Assembly (NCBI GenBank): GCA_015680685.1
Contig: MNCI01036264.1
Span: 207,435-238,761, forward strand
Source: Gnetum montanum
Taxonomy: Eukaryota > Streptophyta > Gnetopsida > Gnetales > Gnetaceae
Direction of reading: 5' to 3'
Length of the DNA stretch: 31,327 nucleotides
Shown here piece after piece: positions 1 through 30,720 of the stretch. The notes beneath the pieces were generated by a model. The model did no database searches. It saw only the letters and a list, made by a program, of their open reading frames with translations, and was not told the DNA's origin. The translations under genes and the position numbers were made by a program. The stretch's first letter is position 1. Each line of letters opens with the position of its first letter.

Positions 1-61
1 GGGACGACGCGATATCGCAACAGCCGTGATATCGCGGCACATGCGATATCGCGTCTCATCA
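1..61 (-). mobile_element. Start of a gypsy-family LTR (U3 edge), runs off the window
   Basis: Read on the minus strand, this begins TGATGAGACGCG at position 61. The well-preserved LTR at 30080 begins TGATAAGACACG. Both then enter a cluster of GATATC palindromes: here GCGATATCGC at 9-18 and 43-52, and GATATC at 28-33. CpG sites are intact, so this copy looks younger than the related LTR at 1998-2852. No polypurine tract precedes it, so it is more likely a separate insertion into the decayed gag than that element's own 3' LTR. The flank at 62-66 (ccaac) would be one target-site copy. Only the edge is visible. Confidence 0.55.
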
Positions 62-244
62 CCAACTACTAAAAAAACTTTGCCCTTTTGTCCAAATTAC
101 TTCTTCTTCTTTTTATCTTTGCCTTTGTTGAGTGCTTATTCTACTTTCTCTTCCACAATCTTTAGTGCTATTATACATTGTTCATCTACTAAATCCCACA
201 TTTTTGCTACTTGTGTTGCTACATTGGTAACAAATTTTTGAATT

Positions 245-1859
245 AGTAGGATCTCCTTCCTGATGACTTAACTCAAGGTTTCTTCCTCTTGGGTATCACA
301 TACCCATGCATCTCTTTTTCAGATTGATGGATTCCTGTTGTATTCTTCAGCTAATTCCCTTTTTTTTAGTTCTCCTTATTCTTTTGCCACTTAATAGATT
401 AGTCTTTAAATCCGATTGATGGTTAATTTTGATAGTATTCCTTGGGCATAAACCCCAAGGTTCTCTCTTTTTTTTCTTCTCAACCCATCTATGATATGCC
501 TTAGTTGTTCTTTTGATGAAAATCCATGTCCTAGGCATCTATGTAATAGTGAACAATATCTTCTCATTGTTGCATCAAGGACTTCATGAGTCCCTTATTT
601 CCAATTCTAGGTTTGCTTTCTCAAGTTTGACACTTGTGAATATGTCTAATATTTATTATTAAAAATTTCAAGCATGGTACTCCAGTGTCTGATGGATTCA
701 AGTTCCACTAACCTATACCAACTTTTTGCTTCCTTCACAAGTATTTTAGGAAACAACTTTAATTTCTGCAAATCACTTTCTATGTTTTGAAGGGTAGAGG
801 CATGGTGGAATGCTTGAAGGTGATGCTAAGCATTAGCGTTGTAACATCTTTTAAATCTAGGCATGTTCATATCTAACCGTTTGATTTAGCTATCTCGTAC
901 ATGCCTAGTTGGTATGTAGACTACTTCGAGAATGTTGATCATGTTCTGAGTTGTCATAAGGGGTTCATTATCAAGATTAGGTTCATAAGCTTCATGGTAG
1001 TAGTGACCCCTTATATGCTTATACCTCTCTTGATCTTCTCTTCTATTTCTATGCCTTCTTCTTTCATACTCATCTTCTAAATCAAAACACCTTGAGTATC
1101 GATCATGATGACCATGAGCTCTTCTCTTTTCCCTATCAAAGTCTTGGTACTTGTGTTGTCTCTTGTCATAATCCTCTGATGATCATAATGAAGTAGAGGA
1201 GGTAGTAAGAGAATGGTGCTAGCAAGTTTTCCTTTCATGACTCTTGTGAGTTCCCTTGTAGGACTTAGTAGGATCCTTTGGCCTAGAGTCCCACTTGTAT
1301 CTTGAGTTAGTAGCCTTTCCCTTACGTGTCTCCACTAAAGCAGAGTGAAGTTGGACTTTGATAGGTTCTTCTAGTCTAATGATAGGTGTCTTTGATGACT
1401 CCTCATGGTTCTGGTGGAGTTGTTCCAAAATGAACTGATTAGCATCAAGCTATTCTATGACAACATATGTGTTGGTTTGCTTCCCTTTGGTATGAGCATG
1501 TCTAATTTTCATAGTAGCATCTCTTTTTATCTGCTTCCTTATAGGTTCATAGGGTTTGGTCATGTGTTGAGTCACATGGTACCCTTCTTGAATTTGGTCC
1601 AAGAGCATTCCTCTTAGAGCAGTTTGTAGCATGTTTAGTGGTGCATGTTCAAGAGGTAGAACTATGTTGCCTTGCATATGTCTCCACCTCATTTGTTTGT
1701 CGTGATGGAATATGAAGGTGAAGTCTAGATGATATGAATCAGTGTAAGCATAAGTAACTTATGTCTACATTGGAATTTTCTAGTCTTCTTCATCAGTAAT
1801 TCTATCACTACTCCTTCTTGTGTCCTTGGCAGGTGATGATTTATCATTATGCGAAGCCA
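245..1859 (-). pseudogene. Decayed gag of a Ty3/gypsy retrotransposon
   Basis: The minus strand downstream of the LTR and primer site at 1998 has a likely start codon at 1859 (MASHNDKSSPAKD). It then shows broken frames typical of plant gypsy Gag. The clearest piece, about 830-650, reads HHLQAFHHASTLQNIES, then LKLFPKILVKEAKSWYRL, then ESIRHWSTMLE. This is the capsid pattern of plant Gag (LFP.SL...A..W...L...SI..W). Nearer 540 the frame resumes with CLGHGF. Several stops and frame changes make it non-functional. It is the coding part of the element whose 5' LTR lies at 1998-2852, and any pol would lie beyond the left edge. Confidence 0.7.
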
Positions 1860-1978
1860 TGTTATCATTTTCTGGTGGTTTATGTTAAGTGTGCTTTATA
1901 TTAAGGTTGTGAAGATTAGAGTTAGGTTATGATACAATGAACTTTGGAAAATTAATTACTTAGTATAACATTGACTTA

Positions 1979-1996
1979 TCCTTGGTAGCAGCACCA
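1979..1996 (-). other. Decayed tRNA primer-binding site of the left gypsy element
   Basis: Just downstream of the LTR end (...CTCATCA), the minus strand reads TGGTGCTGCTACCAAGGA. The intact site in the same place in the right element reads TGGCGCCATTGCCGGGGA. The differences are mostly C-to-T or G-to-A changes, as expected after methylation-driven decay. The flanks on both sides also align (ccactcatcat before, the at of ggat after). Confidence 0.65.
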
Positions 1997-1997
1997 A

Positions 1998-2852
1998 TGA
2001 TGAGTGGTGGAGTATCCAATACCAAACCATATAAGATATGAGTGTTCATGTGCAATCCTGGTCAAACACTGCAAATAAGGCAATGTGATTATACCAGTAA
2101 TTAGTTAGCATTTGCGATCATTATCTTCCCACGTGAGTTAGTAAAATCAATGTGTATGGTTTAACTCACAGTGAGGCATATGATATTGATGTTGTATTGG
2201 CCATTGTGCTCCTAGTAAACATAAAGTAAAGATAAAGGTTTCTAATTCTAAGTAACTAGTAAATGAATCTAATCTAGCCTATGTGATGAGCAGCTAGTCC
2301 TAACCTTCCATTCACACCTTGGACCTCATGTAACTACTATTGGGATTACCAAGTACCATACTACTAGACATACCAAGTGATAGTACTACTAGGTTACTAA
2401 GTAGCTACAATTAAGTTCTCAAGATCAGTCATACTCATTCCACTTAATGGCACTAAAAGTAAATTGCAAGAAATCGTAAACATTAACTATGAAAATAGTA
2501 AAATAATAAACTAATTAAAAATAGAAATAGGACTAAGTGTTTCTGCAATGATGAAAAGTAATCTCAATCTTTATTTTCGATCATCCAATGCATCCAAGTA
2601 CATCACACTCAAATAAAGACTTCATTCAATCACTTAACATCACACTGTGAGCACACACTACTAAGCACTGAATTCAAGAAAAAAAACTAAAAGAGTTCTA
2701 TTACTAAGTTAACAATCTACTACAGATCCGTAAGCTCAAGTGTTGCTTATATAGGCTAGCACGCATCCCATGATATCATTTATATGATAACGTATGGTGA
2801 GATATGATAATGTATCTACAATATCGTTGGTTTAAAATTTTTGGATTTATCA
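1998..2852 (-). mobile_element. Old 5' LTR of the left gypsy element (855 bp)
   Basis: On the minus strand it starts TGATAAATCC at 2852 and ends ACTCATCA at 1998, the same TGAT/ATCA ends as the right LTR. Shared blocks in the same order include a GATATC-rich stretch, a TATA-like TATATAAG (plus 2746-2753), a GGAATGAGT block, a CTTGGTAATCCCA block, and GGCTAGATTAGATT near the end. The GATATC palindromes have lost their CpGs (for example gatatcat), so this copy is much older than the LTR at 30080. It abuts the pol relic that starts near 2868, which suggests insertion into an older element. Confidence 0.75.
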
Positions 2853-2867
2853 GCTTGGACATCTCAT

Positions 2868-3720
2868 TTTTATGCACACTAATCATAGTGCAATTCATTT
2901 CATAATGAACAAACCAATGGTAAGCCCCTATATTATACAGTTCTTGGTAATGTTGTAGGAGTTTGATCTAATAATGATGGATGAAAAGAAAATTGAGAAT
3001 GTAGCTGCTAGTCATCTATCTTAATTAAGATGCGATAACAAGGTTGATGAAGAGTCCTTGTTTGATCAATTTCCAAATAAACTTCTCTTTGCTAATGCAA
3101 CCAAAGTTCAAGCTCCAAGGATTATAAACTAGTATGATGAATTCCTCCTATGTACTTACATAGGAAACTTCTACAAAATGGGATCATGGGAGGAAGTAGT
3201 AGTTCCTCCACCAAGTCAAACACTACCTATAGATAAAGGGCAATCTCTAAAAAATTTACACTAATGGCCTAGTATGATGATGTATACCTAATGTAGATCA
3301 ACTAAAAGTAGGAAAGAAAATGACCTTCAAAACCCTATGGTAGGATACCTTTGGCCTATGATCTTCAAAGATGCTCATCATTTTGTCCATTCATGTGAAT
3401 GATATCAATGGGATAGAGTAATGGCAACTAGGATGGAATGGATCCAACCATTAGAGCTTTTCAACCTTTGGGGAATTGATTTCATAAGATCCATCACTCT
3501 TATGTCCAACTTGCTATTCTTAACTATACTTAACTATTCTTAACTATACTTCTTTCACTGTAACTTGATTCTTTTAACAACAGGTGGTAAACAGGTTTGG
3601 TATGTCTAAAGCACTAATTTCTAACAATGGAACCCATTTCATAGGTGATTCCTTTCGTAAGTTAATGCAATACTTGGGGGTAAAACATAAACTTACAATG
3701 TCCCTAGAAGGTTTTCCTTT
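2868..3720 (+). pseudogene. Ty3/gypsy pol relic: RNase H to integrase
   Basis: Broken plus-strand frames show domains in normal pol order. RNase H end: HSAIHFIMNKP, then EFDLIMMDEKKIENVAASHL. Linker: DQFPNKLLFANATKVQAP. Integrase zinc-binding region: YLWPMIFKDAHHFVHSCE near 3340-3400. Integrase core: ELFNLWGIDF near 3455-3490, and VNRFGMSKALISNNGTHF from 3587, where the catalytic Asp of the usual SDNGTHF motif has become Asn. Numerous stops show it is dead. It lies in the opposite orientation to the LTR and gag to its left, so it belongs to a different insertion. Confidence 0.8.
3514..3553. repeat. 20-bp tandem duplication inside the pol relic
   Basis: The unit CTATTCTTAACTATACTTAA at 514-533 of this kilobase recurs at 534-553 with two mismatches. 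It interrupts the integrase relic and shifts its frame. Confidence 0.8.
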
Positions 3721-4069
3721 TTGCCTTATTCTTGTATTTCTTACAACAAATTTAATAAATCTAGAAACTTCTAAATCTACAGAACCAACATCTTCCTAAG
3801 TTTCAACAAACCCAAAAATATCAAAGCTATCAAAGAAGCTAATACTATTCAAAGAAACAACTTTATTTGCAATTCCACTATCAATGTTAAGAAATACACA
3901 CTTTAATCTCACCATCCATTTGTATAAATATTTGAAGTATTTGAGTTGTTTACTTTATGTAATTTTATTTATTTCAATTCTAATCTTCTTATTTTTATTA
4001 CTTGCTTTTCCATTAAAAATGTACTTCGTGTATTTTTTTTTAATTAATTCTTAATCCCTTGATTCTAGG
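3721..4069. other. AT-rich stretch with no recognised feature
   Basis: Between the pol relic and the non-LTR relic I see no coherent frame, RNA or repeat. The sequence is very AT-rich and is probably decayed transposon DNA. Confidence 0.4.
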
Positions 4070-4520
4070 GTAGTTCTTCAAGCCTCCATTTTTACAAGAA
4101 CTTCCTTTGGTTTATGTACCAACACAATATCATTTGCAAAAGACATAAATCAAGAGATATCATCTTGTATTTCCTTAACTAGCTTATCCATAATAATGAC
4201 ACAACAAATCCTTGATGCACCTCTATGTTCATAAGGAAGTTTGTAGTCTCTCCATAGATAGTGCAAACTCCCATTATGGCTCCATTGCACTTATGTTGAA
4301 AAACCTTTATGTATTCATTAGAAATATCTTTCCTTTTAAAGCCCATTAAATGATCTCTTGGTGGACTCTATTATAAACTTTCTCTCTAAGTCAATGAAAA
4401 TCATATTTAAATTTATCTTCTTACATCTAAATTTCTCCATTAATTTTCTAAGGAAGAAAATAACTTTCATAGTCATTCTCTGAGCATAAAATCAAATTGA
4501 TTCTCTAAGTAGTAGTTCAT
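4070..4520 (-). pseudogene. Non-LTR (RTE-like) reverse transcriptase relic
   Basis: The minus strand keeps two reverse-transcriptase blocks. About 4420-4370 reads LNMIFIDLERKF, which matches the FIDLEKA(Y/F)D block. About 4203-4085 reads MDKLVKEIQDDIS, a stop where Trp is usual, then FMSFANDIVLVHKPKEVL. The latter matches the palm motif normally FADDIVL, with the second Asp of the metal-binding pair changed to Asn. This wording is typical of plant RTE-clade elements. Stops between blocks show it is dead. It is opposite in orientation to the LINE relic at 4600-4957, so the two are separate insertions. Confidence 0.7.
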
Positions 4521-4597
4521 TGTTAACTGTTTCTATAACACTGCAATGATTTTATGGGCAAAAATAAACAATTAAGTTTTGTTGTATCATTATAACA

Positions 4598-4957
4598 ATT
4601 TGGATTCCCAATCCCAATTGCCCTCTATGTGGTGGACAAGATGACTTTGTCCATGTATTTTGGCATTGTTCCTTTGCTCAACATGTGTGGGAGTGGGCTT
4701 CCAAAGTTTTTCCATCATACAAGCTATCTCAAGAGAATGTCATATTCCGCTTTTTGAACATTACTTCTGCTAATCTTAATTTTTTGTGGAAAGTTATTAA
4801 GCCTACTATTTTATATTATATTTGGAAACAAAGATGCAATGTTATATTTCAAAAGACAGATTATTCTAATAAATGTTTGCTAACAGGTTGGAGAAGTTGC
4901 AGATCTTTCGCCTCATTCATTTTCAACTCACATCTCAAGCATCCAAGTTCAATCTAG
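4598..4957 (+). pseudogene. LINE zinc-finger relic (zf-RVT, C-terminal end)
   Basis: The plus strand reads PNCPLCGGQDDFVHVFWHC followed by SFAQHVWEWASKVF, and later LYYIWKQRCNVIF. This is the CX2C...HX4C zinc-binding domain that ends many plant LINE-derived ORFs (zf-RVT family), followed by the usual Trp/Lys-rich tail. The open part from 4685 is 90 codons ending at 4957. No reverse transcriptase precedes it in the same orientation, so it is a 5'-truncated copy, as is common for LINEs. The following AT-rich 3' region ends near an AATAAA at about 5318. Confidence 0.7.
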
Positions 4958-5340
4958 ATAGTCATCAGTTGGTTCATCTCTTGCAACTATGGGAAAGACA
5001 TGTGCATTCCAATTACACTTATCATCGGTAATCTCTTTGGAAGCTTCCCCTTTTTGTTATGTGGAGTCACCATTGGAACTCTCTGTGTCCTTAATTGAAA
5101 ACTCTTTACCTCATCTAATTCTATGTCATTCTATTTTGTAATGAGTCGGTATGTGTGGACGTTTGGTTGTGCCCCAACTTGGGTTTCCTCCTTTAATACT
5201 CATTTATTTATAAGGCTGTTCCCGAGTTTCATTCACAATGCTCTCAGCTTCCCCTTCCCCTTAACCGTATGACTTATGACTTATTTAGGTCACTGTAATT
5301 GATACATCTTTAATATCAATAAAACTTCTTATGCGTTGTG
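4958..5340 (+). other. Probable 3' untranslated region of the LINE relic
   Basis: No coding frame is seen. The stretch carries TATTTATAA-like segments and a polyadenylation-like AATAAA near 5318, consistent with the 3' tail of the truncated LINE. No clean poly-A tail or target duplication is visible. Confidence 0.35.
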
Positions 5341-5580
5341 CTTGTTTTACTTTTCATAGCCTCGTTTAAATTTTATGCAATGTTACGATATATTGTTGAG
5401 GGTTAAACGCTATGGTCCGGCGGTGTTAATGATTATGAATCAATTTACCATGGTTTTAGAATTGAATTTGCTTCCCCTGCTTTTATGCTTAGTCGGAAAG
5501 TCCTTTTTTGCTTTATATTTTTGAGGCCCACGTATGGTGATACAACAGACGCTTCAATACTGACGGCATTTTGTTTTCAG

Positions 5581-5667
5581 GCGTAAACGTGAAGAACTTA
5601 AAATACAATCGTGAGAAAATCACGAAACGGCAAAGGCAGAAGCAGAAACGTGGAGAATTGAGGTAAA
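5581..5667 (+). pseudogene. Decayed single exon of a remorin gene
   Basis: A good acceptor (ttgttttcag) ends at 5580. The frame after it reads RKREELKIQS, a stop, then ENHETAKAEAETWRIEVK. This matches the conserved C-terminal domain of remorins (Remorin_C, KREE.KI.AWENH.KAKAEAEMR.IEVK). The Trp before ENH is replaced by TGA, one base from TGG. Remorins are plasma-membrane nanodomain scaffold proteins. I find neither an upstream exon (the usual W.EAE.AK...R region) nor a downstream coiled-coil exon in the neighbouring kilobase. This is therefore an isolated relic, from a lost neighbouring gene or a captured fragment. The presence of intron sequence argues against a processed retrocopy. A second frame in the same exon is open but matches nothing I know. 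Confidence 0.65.
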
Positions 5668-6252
5668 ATTAATACAACCGAAGTGCTGTTACTGAATGAA
5701 TATGATTCTATGCCGTATATTTCACATTCTTGTAGAGATCAATATCAGGTTATATGGTTTCTTTTTTTACTTCATATCAGTTTCACTATATGAAAGGAGT
5801 TCCATTGTTCGTAAATTTTGTTGTATCTCTCACGTTGAGTACACTCAAAATTATTATCATTCTTGAAAGCAGAATGCAGAAATTAGAAATTTCACAAATC
5901 CAAGTTTAAAAAATTAACAATATTAATATTATGCCATAAATATCCAACCAAACGCAGGTCTCTACATACATGTCATAAAAAGATAAAAATGAAAAACAAT
6001 TGTCAAAAACATGCATAGTATTCATATTTACAAGCACCGAAAAAACACGGGCGTGTTTTGGGTTGCACGCGGTTCAGACCGTGTATGGTCCTCTAACCAC
6101 GATATGCATTTTCATTCATGTTGTATAATGCAAGAATTTAGGGACGCCAAATCTTGCATGAATTTGGAACGTAAGCAGATTGAAATCTTGCATGTATTTG
6201 GATTCCAAATAGTGCAACCCTTTCTTAGAGAAAGTTCATGCATTTCGGGAAT
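5668..6252. other. 3' flank of the kinase gene
   Basis: This lies just downstream of the kinase stop codon on the minus strand and should include its 3' untranslated region. I see no canonical AATAAA on the minus strand here, so the transcript end cannot be placed. No other gene is visible. Confidence 0.4.
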
Positions 6253-26894
<20,642 letters not shown>

Positions 26895-28306
26895 GGCTAC
26901 ACAGATCAGCAATGATTTAGCAGGAACCAAAGAAGAATCATATAGATTTTATCAACTCAAAATGCAAAAATCTCGGTAGAAAGTAAAGAAGAACCGCTCT
27001 TCCGCAATCATTCTACTATGCACTTTCGACCCTGCACCGAAAATTCCTAGCGGATTAGTCTACACAAAAAGCCGCATAATAATGACGAGGCTGCCTGAAC
27101 GATTGAAGATAATAATACAATCAATGCATTAGTTTTCCGTCTTAATCCTGGCATGCTGCAGTTGACATTCAAATTTGGTGGAGCAAGCGTATGTTTTTGA
27201 CGCTTGTTTTGTTCAAACCAATCCAGATGAGTTCCATTTCCTGTACTTCCCAAGCACTGCATCCGGTTAAAACGTGCGGTCGTTGACGAACACAGCCATC
27301 TACAGTAGTAAGTTAAGTTACCATAAACCAAGTTTCAGATTCAAGAGGTGGTACGGAAGCATTTTCTTTATTTCCCTTCCCAGACAGCCCAGCACAGCCA
27401 GAAAAAGAGGTGCAATGTTTCTGAAACGAAACAGGTTCCCATGGCCTGAGAATTTGAGCATCAAAACATCCTTTCTTGTGAAATCTGTCGCTTGTGAATT
27501 CCTTTTACGAAAATTTTACCTCATTCGGATCGACGAAAGGGTCAAAAAGATCATTTAGAGCCTTTTCCATTTTCACGTTGAGATTTGGATGTGGCATGCG
27601 TTTGTTGCGTTGAAAAAAATATTCGTAGCTCGCTGTCTCTCTCTCCGACATCAGCCAACAGAGACAACATGACGGAAAGGGCGGCTGAATCATTTCATTT
27701 TTTCAATTAAGTAGTTGGGGATGTTGTACCTGGATAATTAAGAAACACGTTAGCAATTTGAACTTCGCTGGAAACGTACAGTGACTGGTTCCTTGATAGG
27801 ATGATACGGCCTGTGATTTAAGCCATGTAACGCACCATGGTCAACTTACATAAAAATCAAGATATGTCAGTACGGAACCTTCTTTTTTTTCGCGTCACCC
27901 TCTACATCCAGAAGCACGACTGTTTCAACATTAAAGGCATTCACATTGGCAACCTTAAACGTTGTCAACACGTATAATTTTTATTTTTTTTTCCATTTTT
28001 GTTTCATCCACCAGATTTGATTTTAATTAGTTATTTAACACCATTAGTTATTTAATCAAAACCGCAATGAGTTCAGCAACGTGCGTTTAGCTAATGAGTT
28101 GTAAACAAGGAATATGAATCGCAAAGTTTAATTATTGTATTTAACAAATAAAAATATTAGTGTGTTGTTATGGTAGGAAAATGATAATTTTATCATTTTT
28201 TATGTATTTTATCAATGTAAAAAATAAAATAATAATTAAAACTCGTTGCAATTCGTTATGGAAGAGGTGAAAGGTTCGCACATAAAAAAGAAATGAGACA
28301 CACCTT
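26895..28306 (-). promoter_or_regulatory. Upstream region of the receptor kinase gene
   Basis: No convincing TATA box or start site is visible on the minus strand within about 1 kb of the ATG. Two W-box matches (TTGACC on the minus strand) lie at 27540-27545 and 27839-27844. Such WRKY sites are common in immune-receptor promoters but also occur by chance. The minus-strand frames at 27047-27331 and 27505-27693 match no family. An upstream untranslated exon cannot be excluded. Confidence 0.3.
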
Positions 28307-28394
28307 CACATCATAATCCCTTATGGAACATACATAATGCAGAAATTTAACACATCATAATCCCTTATGGAACATACATAATGCAGAAATTTAA
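28307..28394. repeat. Perfect 44-bp tandem duplication
   Basis: A unit starting CACATCATAATCCCTTATGG occupies 28307-28350 and 28351-28394 with no mismatch. A further partial echo, CAATCCCTTATGG, follows near 28427. Confidence 0.95.
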
Positions 28395-30079
28395 CACACG
28401 TACACAAACTGCACTACAATCCCTTATGGGACAAGTGTGACACTAACACATGAAAGTGATAAAATCTCCTTAGTCACACCCTCAATGGCCCAACATCATT
28501 CTAAATAGGTATGATTTCCTCAAGTAAGGCACAATGTGCTCCACATAACTATGCTAATCTATCTAAAAGAATTACCTTAATTGTAATTTCTAACTTTAAT
28601 AAATAAATTTATTAATGAAATATTATCATCAAGGTTCAATAAAATAAAATTGGAAAATTTAAGGAAATCAAACTAAGCTTTATTCATTGCACAAAGACTT
28701 TACTCTATGTTAACCAAACAATTCCAGAAGCATGCCAACACTCTAACAAAGTCTTATTGCATAGCGAAGCAATGACTCAAACATACAAAGACAAAAATGG
28801 CACACTTACCCAAGAGAGGAGGAGAAGCTCTTATGAAAAAAAATGGAATGAAAAAATTATTAAATAAATGTCCCCTTGGATCTCTCTCATTTGGGTATTT
28901 ATGAAACTACAACTAAAATTTTTTAATTACATCCATTAAGACCCCTTAGATCTATCAAACCAATTTCAAAATTCCTTTTATGCAACTTATAGTTTTCAAG
29001 TTTGCATCATAACTAGTGAGGCAATACACAGGATGAGGCAATGCACCACAGGACTACATGATATGATGTTTTATTGAAAAAAGCCTAAACTATAGGTTTA
29101 AGTACATACAAATATTTCCATGCATCCGAGCATACATAGAGATACAAAACTACAACTAGATGCCTTAGCACCAAATTTTTTATGTTTCATTCAACAACTT
29201 TAATTTAAATTAGCTGTTCAACATTGCACTTGCTATCAAAATCAAATCAAATGTCATTTATGTTTCTACCAAAACTATATACAAGTCATACAACAAAAGA
29301 AATAAATGGGTGCCTTAAAAAAAGCTTTCATTCAAATGGTAAATCAATAATCCATTATGTAGGAAAGGATTTGCATTATGTATAAGCAAGTGAAATCAAT
29401 GTTGCATTATAATACCCTACTAAAAACAATCCTCACAAGAATAAGTATTATATAGTGACCTAGATCCTTAGTAACTTGCTCAAAATGATATCAAAGTAAT
29501 AGGTTGTTATAAAAAGAAGCTGAGACTTAGCAAGTATGAGGTGAGAAATAAAATTCAATTTCAATGAAAAAAATAAAAAAAAATGGAATATGGAACTAAA
29601 AGAACTTGTGACGCAAACAACCTGATATCTCAAATAGGTTTGTACAAGATCAAAGACACGCAAGTAAGAACAAGATAGAAGTTATGGATAATAATGGTTA
29701 AAACTTGATAGGTTTGATAATCAAGTCCTAAGAAGTCAAAGGAGGTTTGTAAATTTAGGCAGCAAGTAGAAGCTAGTGTCAACCAATGGTACAAAGAAAT
29801 TTATCATTTACTTGAGAGAAATGGAAAATATTTTATTGCACATCATGAAAAAGGGTAACTTACAAATTTAAAATGTAGATTTAGAACTAGAAAAATATCT
29901 AAAGCTAAATTGAATGAAGACAAGGTCATCTTGACATTAAAATTCAAGCTACTTATGATTAAGTAAAATGATCTATTCATAATTTTGGTGTCAAGCAACA
30001 ACCTTTCCTTCAAAATGAATGAGGTAACTATAAGGTACATCTTTAATGATTATCATTTTGAAATACTAGCTTCTAGGAT
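28395..30079. other. AT-rich intergenic stretch with repeat remains
   Basis: No gene is recognised. It contains a diverged copy of the intron-16 repeat (28920-28980). The small frames on either strand are AT-rich and featureless. Confidence 0.5.
28920..28980 (-). repeat. Second copy of the intron-16 repeat body
   Basis: On the plus strand, TTAATTACATCCATTAAGAC, then CCCTTAGATCTATC and AATTTCAAAATTCCTTTT align in order with 12145-12210 (TTAATTATGTCCACTGAGAC ... GTTTCAAAATTCCTTTT). They share no other nearby context, as expected for a dispersed element. Confidence 0.55.
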
Positions 30080-30114
30080 TGATAAGACACGGTTCGCACA
30101 GATATTGCATCCCC

Positions 30115-30173
30115 CGCGATATCGCGTACACGATATCGCATCTTTCCCTATGATATCGCGTATGCGATATCGC
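30115..30173. promoter_or_regulatory. GATATC palindrome cluster in the LTR U3
   Basis: CGCGATATCGCG (30115-30126, a perfect 12-bp palindrome), CGATATCG (30131-30138), GATATC (30152-30157) and GCGATATCGC (30164-30173) lie in 59 bp, just upstream of the TATA box. The same motif is clustered at 9-52 in another LTR copy. Position and repetition suggest an enhancer or protein-binding array. Confidence 0.6.
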
Positions 30174-30188
30174 AGTCCGCCACCATAT

Positions 30189-30197
30189 CTATAAATA
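30189..30197 (+). promoter_or_regulatory. TATA box of the LTR
   Basis: CTATAAATA lies 16 bp after the last palindrome and about 175 bp before the AATAAA signal. This is the usual order of U3 promoter and R-region signal. Confidence 0.7.
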
Positions 30198-30365
30198 AGA
30201 GGTGGCTCTCCCTTGTTTGGGATCCCAGTTTTAGAGTAGCGAAGCTCTGGCAGTTTGATCCCTCCAGAGTTAGATTTTTTTCCCGTGTCTGCCCGCAGTG
30301 TGGTGAATGTAATTGTACAGTGTCTTTATTCGAGTGTGTCGTACTTGGACATGCACATGACCGGC

Positions 30366-30371
30366 AATAAA
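30366..30371 (+). terminator. LTR polyadenylation signal
   Basis: AATAAA in GGCAATAAACATCG, placed downstream of the TATA box as expected for the R region. Confidence 0.6.
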
Positions 30372-30598
30372 CATCGAGATTACTTCATCATTGCAGCATT
30401 CACTTAGTTTATTTATTTGTTATTTATTTAATGTTATTTATTGCTTTCATAGCACAGTGTGTGTACCACTTGATTACGAGCATCTACGGATGTGTACGGC
30501 TAGTCAAGGAATCGGTTACTCATCGCAATTAGTCTCTCACCCTTAAACTCCTAGAAGCGGAATGAGTGCGACTTGATTACAAGCATTTAAGTGTGACT

Positions 30599-30720
30599 GC
30601 TTGGTAGCCCAGTGGTGTAGCTAGGGGGATCTACGCTTGGTAACCCAGTGGCGTATTTGGGGTCTGCGCTTGGTAATCCCAGTGGCGTACCTAGACCTAT
30701 GCTTGGTAGTCCCAGTGGCA
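30599..30720 (+). repeat. Four-copy tandem repeat inside the LTR
   Basis: Copies start at 30599, 30635, 30668 and 30701, each opening GCTTGGTA followed by (A/G/T)CCCAGTGG. Unit lengths are 36, 33 and 33 bp. The old LTR at 1998-2852 keeps a decayed version (ACTTGGTAATCCCAATAG), so the unit is old in the family. Confidence 0.85.

Noticed and set aside
5581-5666. Alternative open frame GVNVKNLKYNREKITKRQR in the remorin-like exon
   Set aside because: It is open but matches nothing, while the other frame matches remorin closely apart from one stop.
27047-27693. Two minus-strand frames upstream of the kinase start
   Set aside because: No signal peptide, domain or family match. The kinase signal peptide is fully encoded in exon 1, so they are not needed as coding exons.
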